Shown: positions 43,284-51,614 of the stretch, piece by piece | Layout of the letters: each line of letters opens with the position of its first letter | Numbering within the stretch: the first letter of the stretch is position 1 | Assembly (NCBI GenBank): GCA_963760125.1 | Contig: CAVXBV010000007.1 | Location: 496,001-560,000 of the forward strand | Length of the DNA stretch: 64,000 nucleotides | Direction: 5' to 3' | Origin: RYN-111 sp963760125 | Lineage (GTDB): Bacteria > Actinomycetota > Actinomycetes > Mycobacteriales > SCTD01 | Translations under genes and position numbers: made by a program | Notes under the pieces: generated by a model | Told to the model about the DNA's origin: nothing | Database searches by the model: none | The model's input: only the letters and a program-made list of their open reading frames with translations

Positions 43284-43748
43284 ATGTCGAGCGCCCTGCC
43301 CTCCGGTCCTGCTGTCCCCGCGACCTCGACGACGTCGTCCCGGGTGCTCGTGTACAGCGACGACGCCGGCCTGCGCGACACCATCCGCAACGCCGTCGGA
43401 CGTCGGCCGGCGCCGGACACCGGCCGCGTGGAGTGGATCGACGCAGCCAGCAACCTCGAGCTGCTCACCGCGGTCGACGCCGGCGGCATCGACGTCATCG
43501 TCCTGGACGGCGAGGCTCGTCCCACCGGGGGCATGGGGATCGCCAAGCAGCTCAAGGACGAGCTGGCGGACTGCCCGCCCACGCTCGTGCTCGTCGCCCG
43601 GCAGGCCGACATCTGGCTCGCGACCTGGTCGCTCGCCGACGCCGTGCTCGCGCTGCCCGTCGACCCCCCCGCGCTGCGCGAGGCCGTCGCCGGCCTGCTC
43701 CGCGCGCGCCACGCCGCGCTGCCGGTGCGCCGCGCGGCGGCCATGTGA
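43284..43748 (+). CDS. Response-regulator receiver-like protein
   Basis: A 154-residue receiver-fold protein without output domain. RVLVYSDDAGLRDTI provides the first strand with acidic residues, DVIVLDGEARPTGGMG has an Asp at the phosphorylation site, and TLVLVARQADIWLATWSLADAVLALPVDP covers the Thr/Lys side, where the expected Lys is replaced by Val-Asp-Pro (ALPVDP, compare KP). Widely found before trpD in actinobacteria with unknown role. Normal phosphorelay function is doubtful because of the missing Lys. Leaderless ATG with TAGGCT. Confidence 0.75.
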   Translation: MSSALPSGPAVPATSTTSSRVLVYSDDAGLRDTIRNAVGRRPAPDTGRVEWIDAASNLELLTAVDAGGIDVIVLDGEARPTGGMGIAKQLKDELADCPPTLVLVARQADIWLATWSLADAVLALPVDPPALREAVAGLLRARHAALPVRRAAAM

Positions 43749-43755
43749 CGCCGAG

Positions 43756-44808
43756 GTGACCGCGCCCGCCGAGCGCTCCTGGTCGGCGCTGCTGACCACA
43801 CTGCTGTCCGGCGGCTCGCTGGGCAGGGTCGACACCGCCTGGGCGATGCGCGAGATCATGAACGGCGACGCCTCACCCGCGCAGACGGCGGGCTTCGTCA
43901 TCGCGCTGCGCGCCAAGGGCGAGACGCCCGACGAGGTCGCGGGGCTGGTGGAGGTGATGCTGGAGTTCGCCGCACCGGTGGCGGTCAGCGGCCGGGTCGT
44001 GGACACCTGCGGCACCGGTGGGGACCGGTCGCACACCGTCAACCTGTCGACCATGGCTGCGCTCGTCGTCGCGGGCGCCGGCATCCCGGTCTCCAAGCAC
44101 GGCAACCGCGCGGCCTCCTCGGCCTGCGGTTCGGCCGACGTGCTCGAGGCCCTCGGCGTCGTCGTGGACCTCCCCGCAGCCGCCATCGGACCCTGCCTGG
44201 AGCAGGCCGGCATCGCGTTCTGCTTCGCTCCCGTGTTTCACGCCGGCATGCGGCACGCCGCTGTGGCGCGTCGTGACCTCGGGGTCGGCACGGTGTTCAA
44301 CGTCCTGGGGCCGCTCACCAACCCCACCCGCCCGACGGCCCAGGCGGTCGGCGTGTCGGACCCGCGGCTCGCCCCGGTGATGGCCGGCGTGCTCGCGGGC
44401 CGCGGCGCGGACGCCCTCGTCTTCCGGGGCGCCGACGGCCTCGACGAGCTGACCACCACTGCCCCCTCGACCGTGTGGACGGTCGCCCACGGGACCGTGA
44501 CCGAGTCGTCGTTCGACCCGCTCGAGCTCGGCATCGCGCGGGCCAGCCTCGAGGACCTGCGCGGCGGCGACGCCTCGGTCAACGCCCAGGTAGTGCGCGA
44601 CGTGCTCGCCGGCCGGCCCGGCGCGGTCCGCGACGCGGTCCTGCTGAACGCCGCCGCGGCCATCGCGGCCTACGAGGCGCTCGACGACCCCCTGGAGCAG
44701 CGCCTCCTGCAGGGACTCGGGCGGGCCACCGAGGCCCTGGACAGCGGGTCGGCCGCGACCTCGCTCGCCCGGTGGGTCGACGTCTCCCACGACCTTCGCA
44801 GCGTGTGA
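43756..44808 (+). CDS. trpD: Anthranilate phosphoribosyltransferase TrpD
   Basis: Second step of tryptophan synthesis: anthranilate plus PRPP gives phosphoribosylanthranilate. The 350 residues contain the PRPP site DTCGTGGDRSHTVNLST, the KHGNRAASSACGSADVLEALG motif, and FAPVFHAGMRHAAVARRDLGV-RTVFNVLGPLTNP region. GTG 43756 is 5 bases after the receiver-like stop and begins TAPAERSW; upstream frame is antisense-free but unsupported. Other trp genes are not in the window, which is usual for this locus. Confidence 0.94.
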   Translation: MTAPAERSWSALLTTLLSGGSLGRVDTAWAMREIMNGDASPAQTAGFVIALRAKGETPDEVAGLVEVMLEFAAPVAVSGRVVDTCGTGGDRSHTVNLSTMAALVVAGAGIPVSKHGNRAASSACGSADVLEALGVVVDLPAAAIGPCLEQAGIAFCFAPVFHAGMRHAAVARRDLGVGTVFNVLGPLTNPTRPTAQAVGVSDPRLAPVMAGVLAGRGADALVFRGADGLDELTTTAPSTVWTVAHGTVTESSFDPLELGIARASLEDLRGGDASVNAQVVRDVLAGRPGAVRDAVLLNAAAAIAAYEALDDPLEQRLLQGLGRATEALDSGSAATSLARWVDVSHDLRSV

Positions 44809-44857
44809 GCGGCACCACGACCCCGCGCGGCAGGCCTGGACCGGCAGCGTTTCCGGG

Positions 44858-46060
44858 ATGAGCGAGCGCCTGGACCCGGTCGTTCGGCGCTACCTCGCGG
44901 GCATCGCGGTCGGCCGCTTCGGCACGGGCCTGACGCTGCCGTTCACGGTGATCCTGCTGCACGAGGTCCGGGACGTCCCGCTGCCCACCGTCGGCCTGCT
45001 GCTGACCCTGCCGGGGGTCCTGGGCCTCGCGGTGGTGCCGCTGGGTGGGGCGCTGGTCGACCGCTTCGGCCCGCGCGCGGTGCTGCTCACCTGCCTGTCG
45101 CTGATGTCCGCGGGCACCGCCCTGCTGGCGGTCGCGCACTCGCTGCCGGTCATCGCGCTCGCCCTGGTCGTCAACGGCCTCGGGCTGGGGCCGTCCTTCC
45201 CCGCGGGCAACGCCCTGCTGACGGGTCTGGTCGCCGACCCGGCGCAGGTGCGGCGTGCCTTCGGCATGCAGTTCACGCTGCTCAACGCCGCCATCGGCGT
45301 CGGCAGCCTCGTCGGGGCGCTGCTGGCGGACGCGTCGCGGCCCGCGACCTTCACGGCGCTCTACCTCGTGGCCGCCGTAGCCGTCCTGGGGCAGGGCGCC
45401 CTGCTCCCACGGGCGGCCCGGCCGGTGCGCGACGCCGAGGCCGTACCGGCGTCGTACCGCGAAGTGCTCGCCGACCGGGTCTTCGTGCGGACCTGCCTGG
45501 TCACCTTGCTGTTCGCCCTGACCGGGTACGCCGCCCTGGACTCCGGGCTCCCGGCGTTCGCGCGGGTCGTCGGCGACGTGCCCACCTCGACGATCGCCCT
45601 GTCGTTCACGGTCAACACCGCGCTCATCGTCGGCCTGCAGCTGCCCGTGATCCGGGTCATCGCCCCGTGGCGCCGGACCCGCGCCCTGGCCGTCGCCGCC
45701 GTCATCTGGGCCTTCTCCTGGGCGCTGCTCGGCCTCGTGCAGTCGACGTGGTCGGTGCTGCTGTTCGGCGCGCTGTTCGGCCTGGGCGAGGTGTTCCAGT
45801 CACCGGCGCTGATCCCGCTGGTCAACGGCCTGGCCACCGACCGGCTGCGCGGCCGGTACAACGCCCTGAGCGGCGCGATGTTCAGCGTCGCCTTCGTCGT
45901 CTCACCCGCCGTGTCGGGGCTGCTCATCGGGCACGGGCTCGGCACGGTCTGGATCACCGGGCTGGTCCTGGGCTCCCTGTTGACCGCGGTCGTGGTGGTG
46001 CGGTTGCGGCCGCTGCTCACCGACGTCCAGGACGGGCTGCCCGAGCTGGTGCGGGTCTAG
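44858..46060 (+). CDS. MFS transporter
   Basis: A 400-residue twelve-helix major facilitator. Motif A-like GGALVDRFGPRAVLLTCL lies between TM2 and TM3, and GLGLGPSFPAGNALLTGL between TM4-5. C-terminal half has NGLATDRLRGRYNALSGAMFSVA. This branch is typical of actinobacterial drug or metabolite exporters; substrate unknown. The stop shares a CTAG with the convergent RAM-domain gene. It lies 50 bases after trpD. Confidence 0.88.
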   Translation: MSERLDPVVRRYLAGIAVGRFGTGLTLPFTVILLHEVRDVPLPTVGLLLTLPGVLGLAVVPLGGALVDRFGPRAVLLTCLSLMSAGTALLAVAHSLPVIALALVVNGLGLGPSFPAGNALLTGLVADPAQVRRAFGMQFTLLNAAIGVGSLVGALLADASRPATFTALYLVAAVAVLGQGALLPRAARPVRDAEAVPASYREVLADRVFVRTCLVTLLFALTGYAALDSGLPAFARVVGDVPTSTIALSFTVNTALIVGLQLPVIRVIAPWRRTRALAVAAVIWAFSWALLGLVQSTWSVLLFGALFGLGEVFQSPALIPLVNGLATDRLRGRYNALSGAMFSVAFVVSPAVSGLLIGHGLGTVWITGLVLGSLLTAVVVVRLRPLLTDVQDGLPELVRV

Positions 46061-46334
46061 CCCTCGACGCCGAGGGAGAAGGTCGCCTCGAGGTCGTGCT
46101 TGCTGTAGCTCTGGAAGGCGATGAGCGTCTGCGTGGCGGTGATGCCGTCCACCTTGTTCAGCCGTCCGGCGATGGTGTCGGCCAGGTCCTCGTGGCGCCG
46201 GACGCGCACCATCGCGACGAGGTCCACGTCGCCCGCGACGGAGTAGACCTCGCTGACGCCCTCGAGGTCCGCGATCGCCTGCGCGACCTCCGGGATCCGG
46301 TCGACGGCGCAGTGGACGTTGACGATGGCGGTGA

Positions 46335-46338
<4 letters not shown>
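46057..46338 (-). CDS. Stand-alone Lrp/AsnC RAM-domain protein
   Basis: A 93-residue protein made of only the Lrp/AsnC ligand-binding (RAM) domain, without the DNA-binding helix-turn-helix. VITAIVNVHCAVDRIPEVAQAIA and the GxxD turn in SVAGDVDLVAMVRVRRHEDLADTI are the family core. It probably binds amino acids and forms mixed oligomers. It sits by trpD in many actinobacteria. GTG 46338 overlaps the esterase stop in GTGA. Confidence 0.88.
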
Positions 46339-47279
<941 letters not shown>

Positions 47280-47336
47280 CTCGTTCTCTGCGGTTCGTCC
47301 GCGTGGACGTCGACTCGCAGGTTAGCCCGGGTCGGA

Positions 47337-49091
47337 TCAGGCGCTGGCTCGGGCAGGGCGCTCCAGCGGGCGCAGCCGCCGCCGGTCGTCGAAGGGCCGG
47401 ACGTCGCCCCGCGCCGCGCGCAGGTCGTCCAGCCAGTCCTGCCACCGGCCCGCGCCGAACGCGGGTGAGGCGAGCGTGCCCTCCAGCCGCACCAGCCGGA
47501 CGCCGTCGGCGTCGAGCCAGCGCAGCAGGCAGCCGACCTCCTCGGCGGTCGACGCGGGCAGCGGCCCGGCCCCGGGCAGGACTGTCTCGGCGGTGGCGAC
47601 GAGGGCCTCGACGTACGGCGCCGCAGGTCGACCCCGTTCGAGGACACCGGCTGCCGCGAGCCGGCCGTGCCGGATGACCACGAGCTCCCACCCGAGGTCG
47701 GCGGTGGGCCGCGCGGCGACGAGCTCGGCCAGCGAGGTCAGCGCGGTCATGCGCTGGGTCCGGATCAGGGCGCGGACAAGGGCCACGAGGCGGTCCCGTT
47801 GCAGCCCGGCGTCCTCGAACCGCTCCGCGACCGACAGGGTGTCGAGCCGAGCGCGCAGGTGCTCCACGACGGCGGATGGGTCGGCGAGGACGGCGTTGCG
47901 GTACAGCTCCACGTGGCGGGCGTAGGACGCGACGCTCTCGCCTGCACCGGTGAGGCAGGGCGCGCCGCACCGGCCCATCTCCAGCAGCACGCAGGCAGCC
48001 GAGGGCCTGGTGGCGGAGAGCCGCTTCGTGCACTGGCGCAGCGGGATCGCCTCGTGCACGGCGGCCATCACCAGCTCGGCCGTCGCGGAGGACCCGAACG
48101 GTCCGAGGTAGGTCGCCTGGTCGTCGCTCACCTTGCGCACCAGGGACAACCGCGGGAACGGCTCCTGGGTGAGCTTCACCCAGGACGCCTTCTCGGGGAA
48201 CTTCGAGCGCCGGTTGTAGCGCGGACGGTGCTCCGCGATCAGGCGCAGCTCACGGACCTCGGCCTCGAGATCGGTGGCGCAGACGACGGGGTCGACCCGC
48301 TCGGCGATGCCGACCATCTCGGCCATCCGGGTCCGCATCTCGCTGGCGGTGAAGTAGGTCCGCACGCGCGAGCGCAGGTCGCGCGACTTCCCGACGTACA
48401 GCACCCGGCCCTGGACGTCGCGGAACAGGTAGACGCCGGGTGCGTGCGGCAGGGAGTCGGCCAGGTGCCGCTTGCGGCGTACGGCGGGAGACACCTGCGC
48501 GGAGAAGGTGCGCAGCTCCTCCAGCGAGTGGACCCCCAGGTTGCCGAGCCGACCGACGAGGCCGTGCAGGACGTCGACGGTGGCGCGGGCGTCGTGCAGC
48601 GCCCGGTGATCGGGAGTGGTCTCGGTGCGGAAGAGCCGGGCCAGCGAGGAGAGCTTGCAGTCCGGTGCCTCGTCGCGGGTGAGGACCCGGCGGGCCAGCC
48701 GCGCAGTGTCCAGCGAGTCGGGGGACGGCCAGGTCAGGCCGAGCTGCGCGCAGCCGGAACGCAGGAAGCCCAGGTCGAACGGCGCGTTGTGGGCGACGAG
48801 CACCGCACCCCGGGCGAACTCGAGGAAGGCGGGAAGCGCCTCGGCGAGCCGCGGGGCGCCCGCCACCATGGAGTCGGTGATGCCGGTCAGCACGGCGATG
48901 AACGGCGGGATCGCCTGCGCCGGGTTGACGAGCGTCTGGAACTCCCCGAGCACCTCGCCGCCGCAGACCTTGACGGCCCCGATCTCGGTGATCGCGCAGT
49001 CGAGGTGCGAGCCGCCGGTGGTCTCGAGGTCGACGACCACGAACACCGTGTCACGCAACGGGGTCCCGAGCTGGTCGAGCGTCATCTGCAC
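47337..49091 (-). CDS. DEDDh exonuclease - UvrC-like GIY-YIG fusion
   Basis: A 584-residue two-part nuclease. Residues ~14-175 are a DnaQ-type 3'-5' exonuclease: VVDLETTGG, HNAPFDLGFLR and DHRALHDARATVDVL give the D-E-D-H-D set. Residues ~210-300 are a GIY-YIG nuclease as in the UvrC N-terminus (GVYLFRDVQGRVLYVGKSRDLRSRVRTYF), followed by a Cys cluster region with LEMGRCGAPCLTG and a C-terminal part without the UvrC UvrB-binding or HhH modules. Probably acts in repair or DNA end processing. GTG 49091 has TACGGT 7 bases upstream; ATG 49085 is the alternative. Confidence 0.87.
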   Translation of the reverse strand: MQMTLDQLGTPLRDTVFVVVDLETTGGSHLDCAITEIGAVKVCGGEVLGEFQTLVNPAQAIPPFIAVLTGITDSMVAGAPRLAEALPAFLEFARGAVLVAHNAPFDLGFLRSGCAQLGLTWPSPDSLDTARLARRVLTRDEAPDCKLSSLARLFRTETTPDHRALHDARATVDVLHGLVGRLGNLGVHSLEELRTFSAQVSPAVRRKRHLADSLPHAPGVYLFRDVQGRVLYVGKSRDLRSRVRTYFTASEMRTRMAEMVGIAERVDPVVCATDLEAEVRELRLIAEHRPRYNRRSKFPEKASWVKLTQEPFPRLSLVRKVSDDQATYLGPFGSSATAELVMAAVHEAIPLRQCTKRLSATRPSAACVLLEMGRCGAPCLTGAGESVASYARHVELYRNAVLADPSAVVEHLRARLDTLSVAERFEDAGLQRDRLVALVRALIRTQRMTALTSLAELVAARPTADLGWELVVIRHGRLAAAGVLERGRPAAPYVEALVATAETVLPGAGPLPASTAEEVGCLLRWLDADGVRLVRLEGTLASPAFGAGRWQDWLDDLRAARGDVRPFDDRRRLRPLERPARASA

Positions 49092-49098
49092 GCGACCG

Positions 49099-49104
49099 AC
49101 CGTA
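49099..49104 (-). promoter_or_regulatory. Leaderless -10 element for the DEDDh-UvrC-like gene
   Basis: TACGGT on the minus strand, 7 bases before the GTG at 49091, supporting that start over ATG 49085. Confidence 0.4.
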
Positions 49105-49240
49105 GGGGCGAGCTCCGACAGCACCAGGGAGGCGCGACGGTGAACCGGGATGAACCGGTGAGCCGTGCCGCACGAACACCTCGACGACCCACCCTGACCC
49201 GTGGGCGTCCCGTCCACGGGGCGCCCCTCTGAGGAGCCCC

Positions 49241-50782
49241 ATGACTACACGGACGAAGACGACCGGAGCGGCCCTGATGGCCGCCGGAGCGCTCATCGCG
49301 ACGTCAGGGGCCTTCGCCCCCGGCTTGAGCTCCGCCTCCAGCCACCGCGAGGCGCCGCTGACCGCAGCCAACCCGCTGATCGACAACACCGACACGTACG
49401 CGTTCGTGAGCCCCGACAAGCCGGACACCACGACGCTGATCGCCAACTGGATCCCGTTCGAGGACCCGTCGGGTGGCCCGAACTTCTACCCGTTCGGCGC
49501 GGACGGCTACCGGTACAACATCAAGGTCGACAACAACGGTGACGCGAAGCCCGACATCACCTACCGGTGGACCTTCACCAACGATGACAAGCGCACGGGC
49601 ACGTTCCTCTACAACAACGGTCCCGTGAACAGCCTCGACGACGCGACCCTGCTGTTCAAGCAGACCTACACGCTGGTGGCCATCGACAAGGACGGCAAGG
49701 AGACCACCCTCGTCGACGCCGGCAAGGTCGCCCCCTCCAACATCGGCAAGGCGTCCATGCCCGACTACGCCTCGCTGCGTGACCAGGCGCTGAGCCCGAC
49801 GTCCGACGGCGGCACGAGCTTCGTGGGCCAGGCCGACGACCCGTTCTTCCTCGACCTGCGCGTCTTCGACCTGCTGTACGGCGCGGACCTGTCCGAGGCC
49901 GGCAACGACACCCTCACCGGCTACAACACCAACTCGATCGCGCTGCAGGTCCCGACCAGCAGCCTGACCGCCGGTGGCGACGACTCCGGCATCATCGGCG
50001 TCTGGAGCACCACGGACCAGCAGACGCTGACTCTCAGCCCCGGTAAGGCCACCCCCGGTGGTGACTTCGTGCAGGTCAGCCGCCTCGGCGCGCCCCTGGT
50101 CAACGAGGTCGTCCTTCCGGCCGAGCTCAAGGACGCGTTCAACTCCCTGACCCCGGACCAGGACGCCACCGTCCAGGCCGCGGTCGACCGCGTCAACGAC
50201 CCCGAGGTCCCCAAGCTCATCGAGGCCATCTACAAGCTGCCGGCCCCGGCCGCCCCGCGTGACGACCTGTTCGCCGCGTTCCTCACTGGCATCAAGGGCC
50301 TCAACCAGCCGCCCAAGGTGACCCCCTCGGAGATGCTGCGCCTCAACACCAAGATCGCCCCGAGCAGCAACCCGAACCGGCTCGCCGTCCTCGCCAAGGA
50401 CACCGCTGGCTTCCCGAACGGCCGTCGTCTCACCGATGACGTCGTCGACATCGAACTGCAGGCGCTCGAGGGTGCTGTCCGCACCGGCAAGATCGTCGAG
50501 GCGCTCGCCGCCGGTGACGGCGTGAACGAGAACGACGTCGCCTTCGGCAGCACCTTCCCGTACGTCGCCCTGCCGCACTCCGGCTCGTCGACCGCCGCCC
50601 GCGGCACCAGCACGGGCGTCAAGGCCGACGCGACCGGCAGCACCGCCCCCACGGGTGGCGTCAGCACCGGCTTCGGCGGTACCGCGGACGGCGCGGCTGT
50701 CCTCCCGGTGACGCTCGCCCTGGTGGGTCTGGCCCTCGCCGGTTCCGGCCTGGTCCTGCGCCGCCGTCGCGTCACCAGCTGA
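49241..50782 (+). CDS. Secreted DUF4331 protein with LPVTL-type sorting tail
   Basis: A 513-residue exported protein of the DUF4331 family, function unknown. The signal peptide ends at about SSA, right before the family start SSHREAP; other conserved parts are NTDTYAFVSPDKPDTTTLIANW, FLDLRVFDLLYGADLSEAG, VSRLGAPLVNEVVLPA and FPNGRRLTDDVVDIELQ. After a Thr/Gly/Ser linker the tail LPVTL (488-492), a 14-residue hydrophobic stretch and RRRR form a cell-wall-sorting-like signal. A class F sortase follows, so this is its likely substrate. A second DUF4331 gene lies 7.5 kb away. Confidence 0.87.
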   Translation: MTTRTKTTGAALMAAGALIATSGAFAPGLSSASSHREAPLTAANPLIDNTDTYAFVSPDKPDTTTLIANWIPFEDPSGGPNFYPFGADGYRYNIKVDNNGDAKPDITYRWTFTNDDKRTGTFLYNNGPVNSLDDATLLFKQTYTLVAIDKDGKETTLVDAGKVAPSNIGKASMPDYASLRDQALSPTSDGGTSFVGQADDPFFLDLRVFDLLYGADLSEAGNDTLTGYNTNSIALQVPTSSLTAGGDDSGIIGVWSTTDQQTLTLSPGKATPGGDFVQVSRLGAPLVNEVVLPAELKDAFNSLTPDQDATVQAAVDRVNDPEVPKLIEAIYKLPAPAAPRDDLFAAFLTGIKGLNQPPKVTPSEMLRLNTKIAPSSNPNRLAVLAKDTAGFPNGRRLTDDVVDIELQALEGAVRTGKIVEALAAGDGVNENDVAFGSTFPYVALPHSGSSTAARGTSTGVKADATGSTAPTGGVSTGFGGTADGAAVLPVTLALVGLALAGSGLVLRRRRVTS

Positions 50783-50797
50783 CCGACACATGAGTGA

Positions 50798-50837
50798 CAC
50801 GTCCGCCCGACCGGCCCCCTCCGGTCGGGCGGACGTG
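50798..50837 (+). terminator. Terminator hairpin after the first DUF4331 gene
   Basis: Perfect 17-bp stem (left arm CACGTCCGCCCGACCGG), 6-base loop, right arm 50821-50837. It sits between the DUF4331 stop and the sortase ribosome site and argues against a sortase start upstream of it. Readthrough would let both be cotranscribed at lower level. Confidence 0.85.
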
Positions 50838-50912
50838 CGTCGGGGCGCCCCCGCCCCGCCGCCCGTCCCACGCCGCCCGCCACGAACCGCGCTGCGGAGT
50901 AAGGAGCCGGCT

Positions 50913-51578
50913 ATGCCTCACCCGGAGCCCGCCCCGAAGCACGCCCCGTCCCGCAGCTGGTGGGCGACCTGGTGGAACCCCGTCCTGCAGCTCGTCCTGC
51001 TCGCGTCCATCTCCATCACTGCCGCCGCGCAGGCCGACGTGCTGCGCGGCCAGGCCGCGGCCGACCTCGCCGCGGAGAACGGCGCCGGCCCGGTCGTCGC
51101 CCTCGGCCCGGCTGCCGCTCCCCGGAACGCCGCCCCGCTGGCCGTCTCCGTGCCGCGGCTGGGCATCTCCTCCCGGCTGGTCGATCTGCACCGCACGCCG
51201 AAGGGCACCCTCGAGGTCCCCGCGGACGTCGCCAAGGCTGGCTGGTACGTCAACAGCGCGCACCCCGGCGACAAGGGCCCGACGGTCATCGCCGGGCACG
51301 TGGACGACTACCGGGGCCCTGGGGTGTTCTTCCGGCTGGCCGAGCTGCGGAAGGGAGACCGGATCCTCGTCCGCCGGGCCGACGGCAGCACGGCTCCGTT
51401 CACCGTGCAGCAGGTCCTGAAGGTCGCCAAGCGAGCCTTCCCGACCTCGCTGGTCTACCGCGGCGACGGCCGGTCGAGCCTGCGCCTGATCACCTGCGGC
51501 GGCACGTTCGACCGCAAGACCGGGCACTACCGGGACAACCTGGTCGTGCTGGCGACGCCCGCCTTGTCCCGCACCTGA
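50913..51578 (+). CDS. Class F sortase
   Basis: A 221-residue membrane-anchored transpeptidase that joins proteins to the cell wall. TM helix at ~22-42 is followed by a linker and the sortase barrel: PRLGISSRLVDL, His129 in VIAGHVDDYRG, Cys195 in LRLITCGGTFD and Arg207 in GHYRDNLVVLA, the catalytic triad. ATG 50913 has AAGGAG 7 bases upstream; a longer frame from 50790 would run through the terminator. It follows the DUF4331 gene with an LPVTL tail, its likely substrate. Confidence 0.92.
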   Translation: MPHPEPAPKHAPSRSWWATWWNPVLQLVLLASISITAAAQADVLRGQAAADLAAENGAGPVVALGPAAAPRNAAPLAVSVPRLGISSRLVDLHRTPKGTLEVPADVAKAGWYVNSAHPGDKGPTVIAGHVDDYRGPGVFFRLAELRKGDRILVRRADGSTAPFTVQQVLKVAKRAFPTSLVYRGDGRSSLRLITCGGTFDRKTGHYRDNLVVLATPALSRT

Positions 51579-51602
51579 CAGGCGCCTCCCAGGCCGGCGC
51601 CC

Positions 51603-51608
51603 TAGGGT
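51603..51608 (+). promoter_or_regulatory. Leaderless -10 element for the hydrolase-ABC fusion
   Basis: TAGGGT, 6 bases before the ATG at 51615. Confidence 0.5.
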
Positions 51609-51614
51609 CAAGGC

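Noticed and set aside
51579..51614. GGCGCC self-complementary pair after the sortase gene
   Set aside because: A 6-base stem is too short for a confident terminator.
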